Source of the DNA: a virus
IMG/VR virus record: IMGVR_UViG_3300032246_000430
Coordinates: 1 to 29,528 of that record
Reading direction: 5' to 3' (one strand)
Length of the DNA stretch: 29,528 nt
Under the pieces are notes generated by a model that worked only from the letters and a program-made list of their open reading frames with translations, was not told the origin of the DNA and made no database searches. Below are positions 28,317-29,528 of this stretch, piece by piece. Positions within the stretch are counted from its first letter, which is position 1. Each line of letters begins with the position of its first letter. Position numbers and translations under genes: made by a program.

Positions 28317-28824
28317 ATAAATTTTGTGTTTTTTGTTTAATTAATTCCTTTGCATTTTTGACAATGTTAAAAACGGAACGGGTTGGAATGGATGTTCTTT
28401 TCTCAATTTCTCTAAAACTAAACCCATACACAAAATAAAGTTCCAATAACATCTGGTCATATTCCCTCATTCCATCAATAACTTTTTTTATCTCAGCCAT
28501 TAATTCAGAATAAGAATCGGTTAATTCAATTTCAATGCCATCAACTTCATTTTCATCAGTATAATTCTCATCAAAAATATCTTTCTTTTTTGCCCTAAAA
28601 TCATTAACAACATTTGATTGAATAATTTTAAAAACATACATCGTATGCAATTTGCCATTCTCACCAGTGATTCGGTTTAAATTACCATCGGTAGCGTTAA
28701 TTTCAATAATCTTAATGTAAAAATCTTGTATTATGTCATCAACGTTGTTTGCAGTCGCCCCTAAATACAATGCCATTTTACGCCATTCGTTATGCCTTAA
28801 CGCTATCGAATCAATTGTTATCAA
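28225..28824 (-). CDS. Phage-encoded ECF-like RNA polymerase sigma factor
   Basis: 199 aa, the size of ECF sigma factors (regions 2 and 4 only). Region 2 begins IALRHNEWRKMALYLGATAN and includes NVDDIIQDFYIKIIE (compare the DivQe.yik pattern). Region 4 is MLLELYFVYGFSFREIEKRT followed by SIPTRSVFNIVKNAKELIKQ, a good HTH. No ATG precedes the conserved start, and an in-frame stop lies four codons upstream, so TTG at 28824 is chosen. It probably directs host polymerase to the CAACA-N14-CGTTAA promoters of the morphogenesis genes (inference). Confidence 0.85.
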   Translation of the reverse strand: MITIDSIALRHNEWRKMALYLGATANNVDDIIQDFYIKIIEINATDGNLNRITGENGKLHTMYVFKIIQSNVVNDFRAKKKDIFDENYTDENEVDGIEIELTDSYSELMAEIKKVIDGMREYDQMLLELYFVYGFSFREIEKRTSIPTRSVFNIVKNAKELIKQKTQNLYDKYSQEENEKSTISRIGRYYTENHSGDWD

Positions 28825-28834
28825 TTTACTTATT

Positions 28835-28842
28835 CAAATATA
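28835..28842 (-). promoter_or_regulatory. Possible -7 box of the sigma factor gene
   Basis: TATATTTG on the minus strand in the 23-nt gap, ending 10 nt before the TTG start. No -33 TTG at proper spacing, so activation or chance is possible. Confidence 0.4.
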
Positions 28843-28847
28843 CAATA

Positions 28848-29147
28848 TTATTTAATATATCCTAATTCTTCCAAAACCTCAATTTCTTTTTCAAATCTTT
28901 TTTTGTAAACCGTACCCCTTAAATTAGGATTTTCGCTTTGAAGCTTTTGTCTGGACCGTCTTATTGATTCAGGTGAATGCAATAATTTTCTAGCAATAGC
29001 ATCCAAAACGTGAGTGCTTGTATAAGCTCCCAACATTATCAATTGCTCTCGCCAAATATCAGCCATTAATAAAGCATCATCGTCTCTCATTTGAGCATTA
29101 TGCTCAAGTCTGTATTTAACTTCGTTAATAATCAGTAAATTTTTCAT
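28848..29147 (-). CDS. Small phage protein with SIRRSRQKLQ motif
   Basis: 99 aa. NEVKYRLEHNAQMRDDDALL, then WREQLIML, HSPESIRRSRQKLQSE and NLRGTVYKKR. This order (short helices, then peSIrR.R..lq, then LRG..Y..R) is one I recall from a widespread family of small phage proteins. DNA binding is possible from the basic helices, but function is not known. Its start uses a GGAGGT encoded in the end of the preceding gene. Confidence 0.75.
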   Translation of the reverse strand: MKNLLIINEVKYRLEHNAQMRDDDALLMADIWREQLIMLGAYTSTHVLDAIARKLLHSPESIRRSRQKLQSENPNLRGTVYKKRFEKEIEVLEELGYIK

Positions 29148-29392
29148 TTGTTACCTCCGTATGTTTCGTTGTAGTATTCTTCTCCAGTTATTTTCTTAGG
29201 ATGAATTTGGCTATGTGAATAATCAAATTTAATACCATGTGCTTTAATTAAATGTTCTCTTTCCTTAATTTTTGCTCTCTCATAAGCCTTCAACAATCTA
29301 ATTCCAGTATTAATGTCAACAGTATATCGAAATATATCGCCTATTTCAAACCAAAAATCATCTACTGCCGTTTGTTGTTTGTTGTTGCTCAT
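29144..29392 (-). CDS. Accessory protein with NNKQQTAV head and YYNETYGGNK tail
   Basis: 82 aa. Shares its N-terminus (MSNNKQQTAVDDFW) and C-terminus (EEYYNETYGGNK) with the genes at 181-579 and 1-184, while the middle differs. The last codons contain GGAGGT, placed to serve the next gene's ATG, which overlaps the stop (ATGA). Function unknown. Confidence 0.78.
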   Translation of the reverse strand: MSNNKQQTAVDDFWFEIGDIFRYTVDINTGIRLLKAYERAKIKEREHLIKAHGIKFDYSHSQIHPKKITGEEYYNETYGGNK

Positions 29393-29508
29393 TGCTCACC
29401 TCCTTCGTAGGTTAAAATTTCTTTTTTATTAAATGTAATTTGAGTAAGATTCCAACCGTTCTTATCAAAAATATTTAATTCAAACCTATCTGCAAATACA
29501 ATTTTCAT
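29389..29508 (-). CDS. 39-aa protein at the window end, possibly longer upstream
   Basis: From the ATG at 29508: MKIVFADRFELNIF, then ITFNKKEILTYEGGEQ. The frame stays open to the window edge, so the real start may lie outside. Its end again encodes GGAGGT ahead of the next gene, whose ATG overlaps the stop (ATGA). It is the most upstream gene seen. Confidence 0.55.
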   Translation of the reverse strand: MKIVFADRFELNIFDKNGWNLTQITFNKKEILTYEGGEQ

Positions 29509-29528
29509 TATTGCACTTATCTTATAAA

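Overview
The window is AT-rich phage DNA. Essentially every gene lies on the minus strand in one tightly packed, mostly overlapping array, so transcription runs from high to low coordinates. The host is almost certainly a member of the Bacteroidota, probably a flavobacterium. This rests on Bacteroidota-type promoters (TTG/TTTG, about 17-19 nt, TAnnTTTG), on A/T-rich start regions with almost no Shine-Dalgarno sequences, and on virion proteins (portal, XkdF-like protease, DUF6712, tail tube, tail fibre) of kinds I know from flavobacterial phages. The gene set is that of a tailed phage with a long, tape-measure-type tail. No integrase or excisionase is visible. The set looks nearly complete for a genome of about 30 kb, but both window ends cut through open reading frames.

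Layout in transcription order. (1) 29508-26390: small early or accessory genes, an ECF-like sigma factor, a ParB/Srx-like protein and DUF551-like proteins. (2) 26903-24915: packaging (small-terminase-like DUF5681 protein and large terminase). (3) 24914-24526: a 389-nt gap with a promoter, two terminator hairpins, a GC-rich structured segment (possible ncRNA) and a 12-bp tandem repeat. (4) 24525-17025: tail genes, beginning with a tail assembly chaperone that carries an apparent -1 frameshift site and ending with the tape measure. (5) 17004-10974: head protease, scaffold, major capsid protein, tail tube, portal and connector. (6) 10977-5371: a probable unimolecular spanin, fibre genes, holin candidates, a metallophosphoesterase, DUF3310 and an amidase endolysin, closed by a terminator. 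(7) 5258-1: an early replication/recombination block with a small HTH regulator, SSB-like and ERF annealing proteins, a replication initiator-like protein, a DnaA domain IV-like protein, a VRR-NUC nuclease and small paralogous genes.

The regulatory layout is the most striking part. Four morphogenesis genes (starting at 24525, 17004, 16001 and 13644) are each preceded by an exactly spaced bipartite motif, CAACA-N14-CGTTAA, 6-10 nt before the ATG. It resembles an ECF sigma promoter (AAC at -35, CGT at -10), and the phage encodes an ECF-like sigma factor. Genes of the early block instead carry host-type TAnnTTTG boxes ending 4-5 nt before the ATG, and three of these have a 16-bp near-palindrome (ATTTAnnATTGTAAAT) suited to the 67-aa HTH protein. 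In both classes the geometry predicts leaderless mRNAs. A separate group of small genes at the window ends uses a strong GGAGGT sequence encoded inside a conserved C-terminal Gly-Gly tail to start the next gene.

Five small genes that are easily missed are included: 4697-4825, 7237-7410, 18848-19015, 27782-27949 and 29389-29508, along with a possible 8-codon leader at 26437-26463. All function calls come from reading motifs and recalling families. No searches were run.
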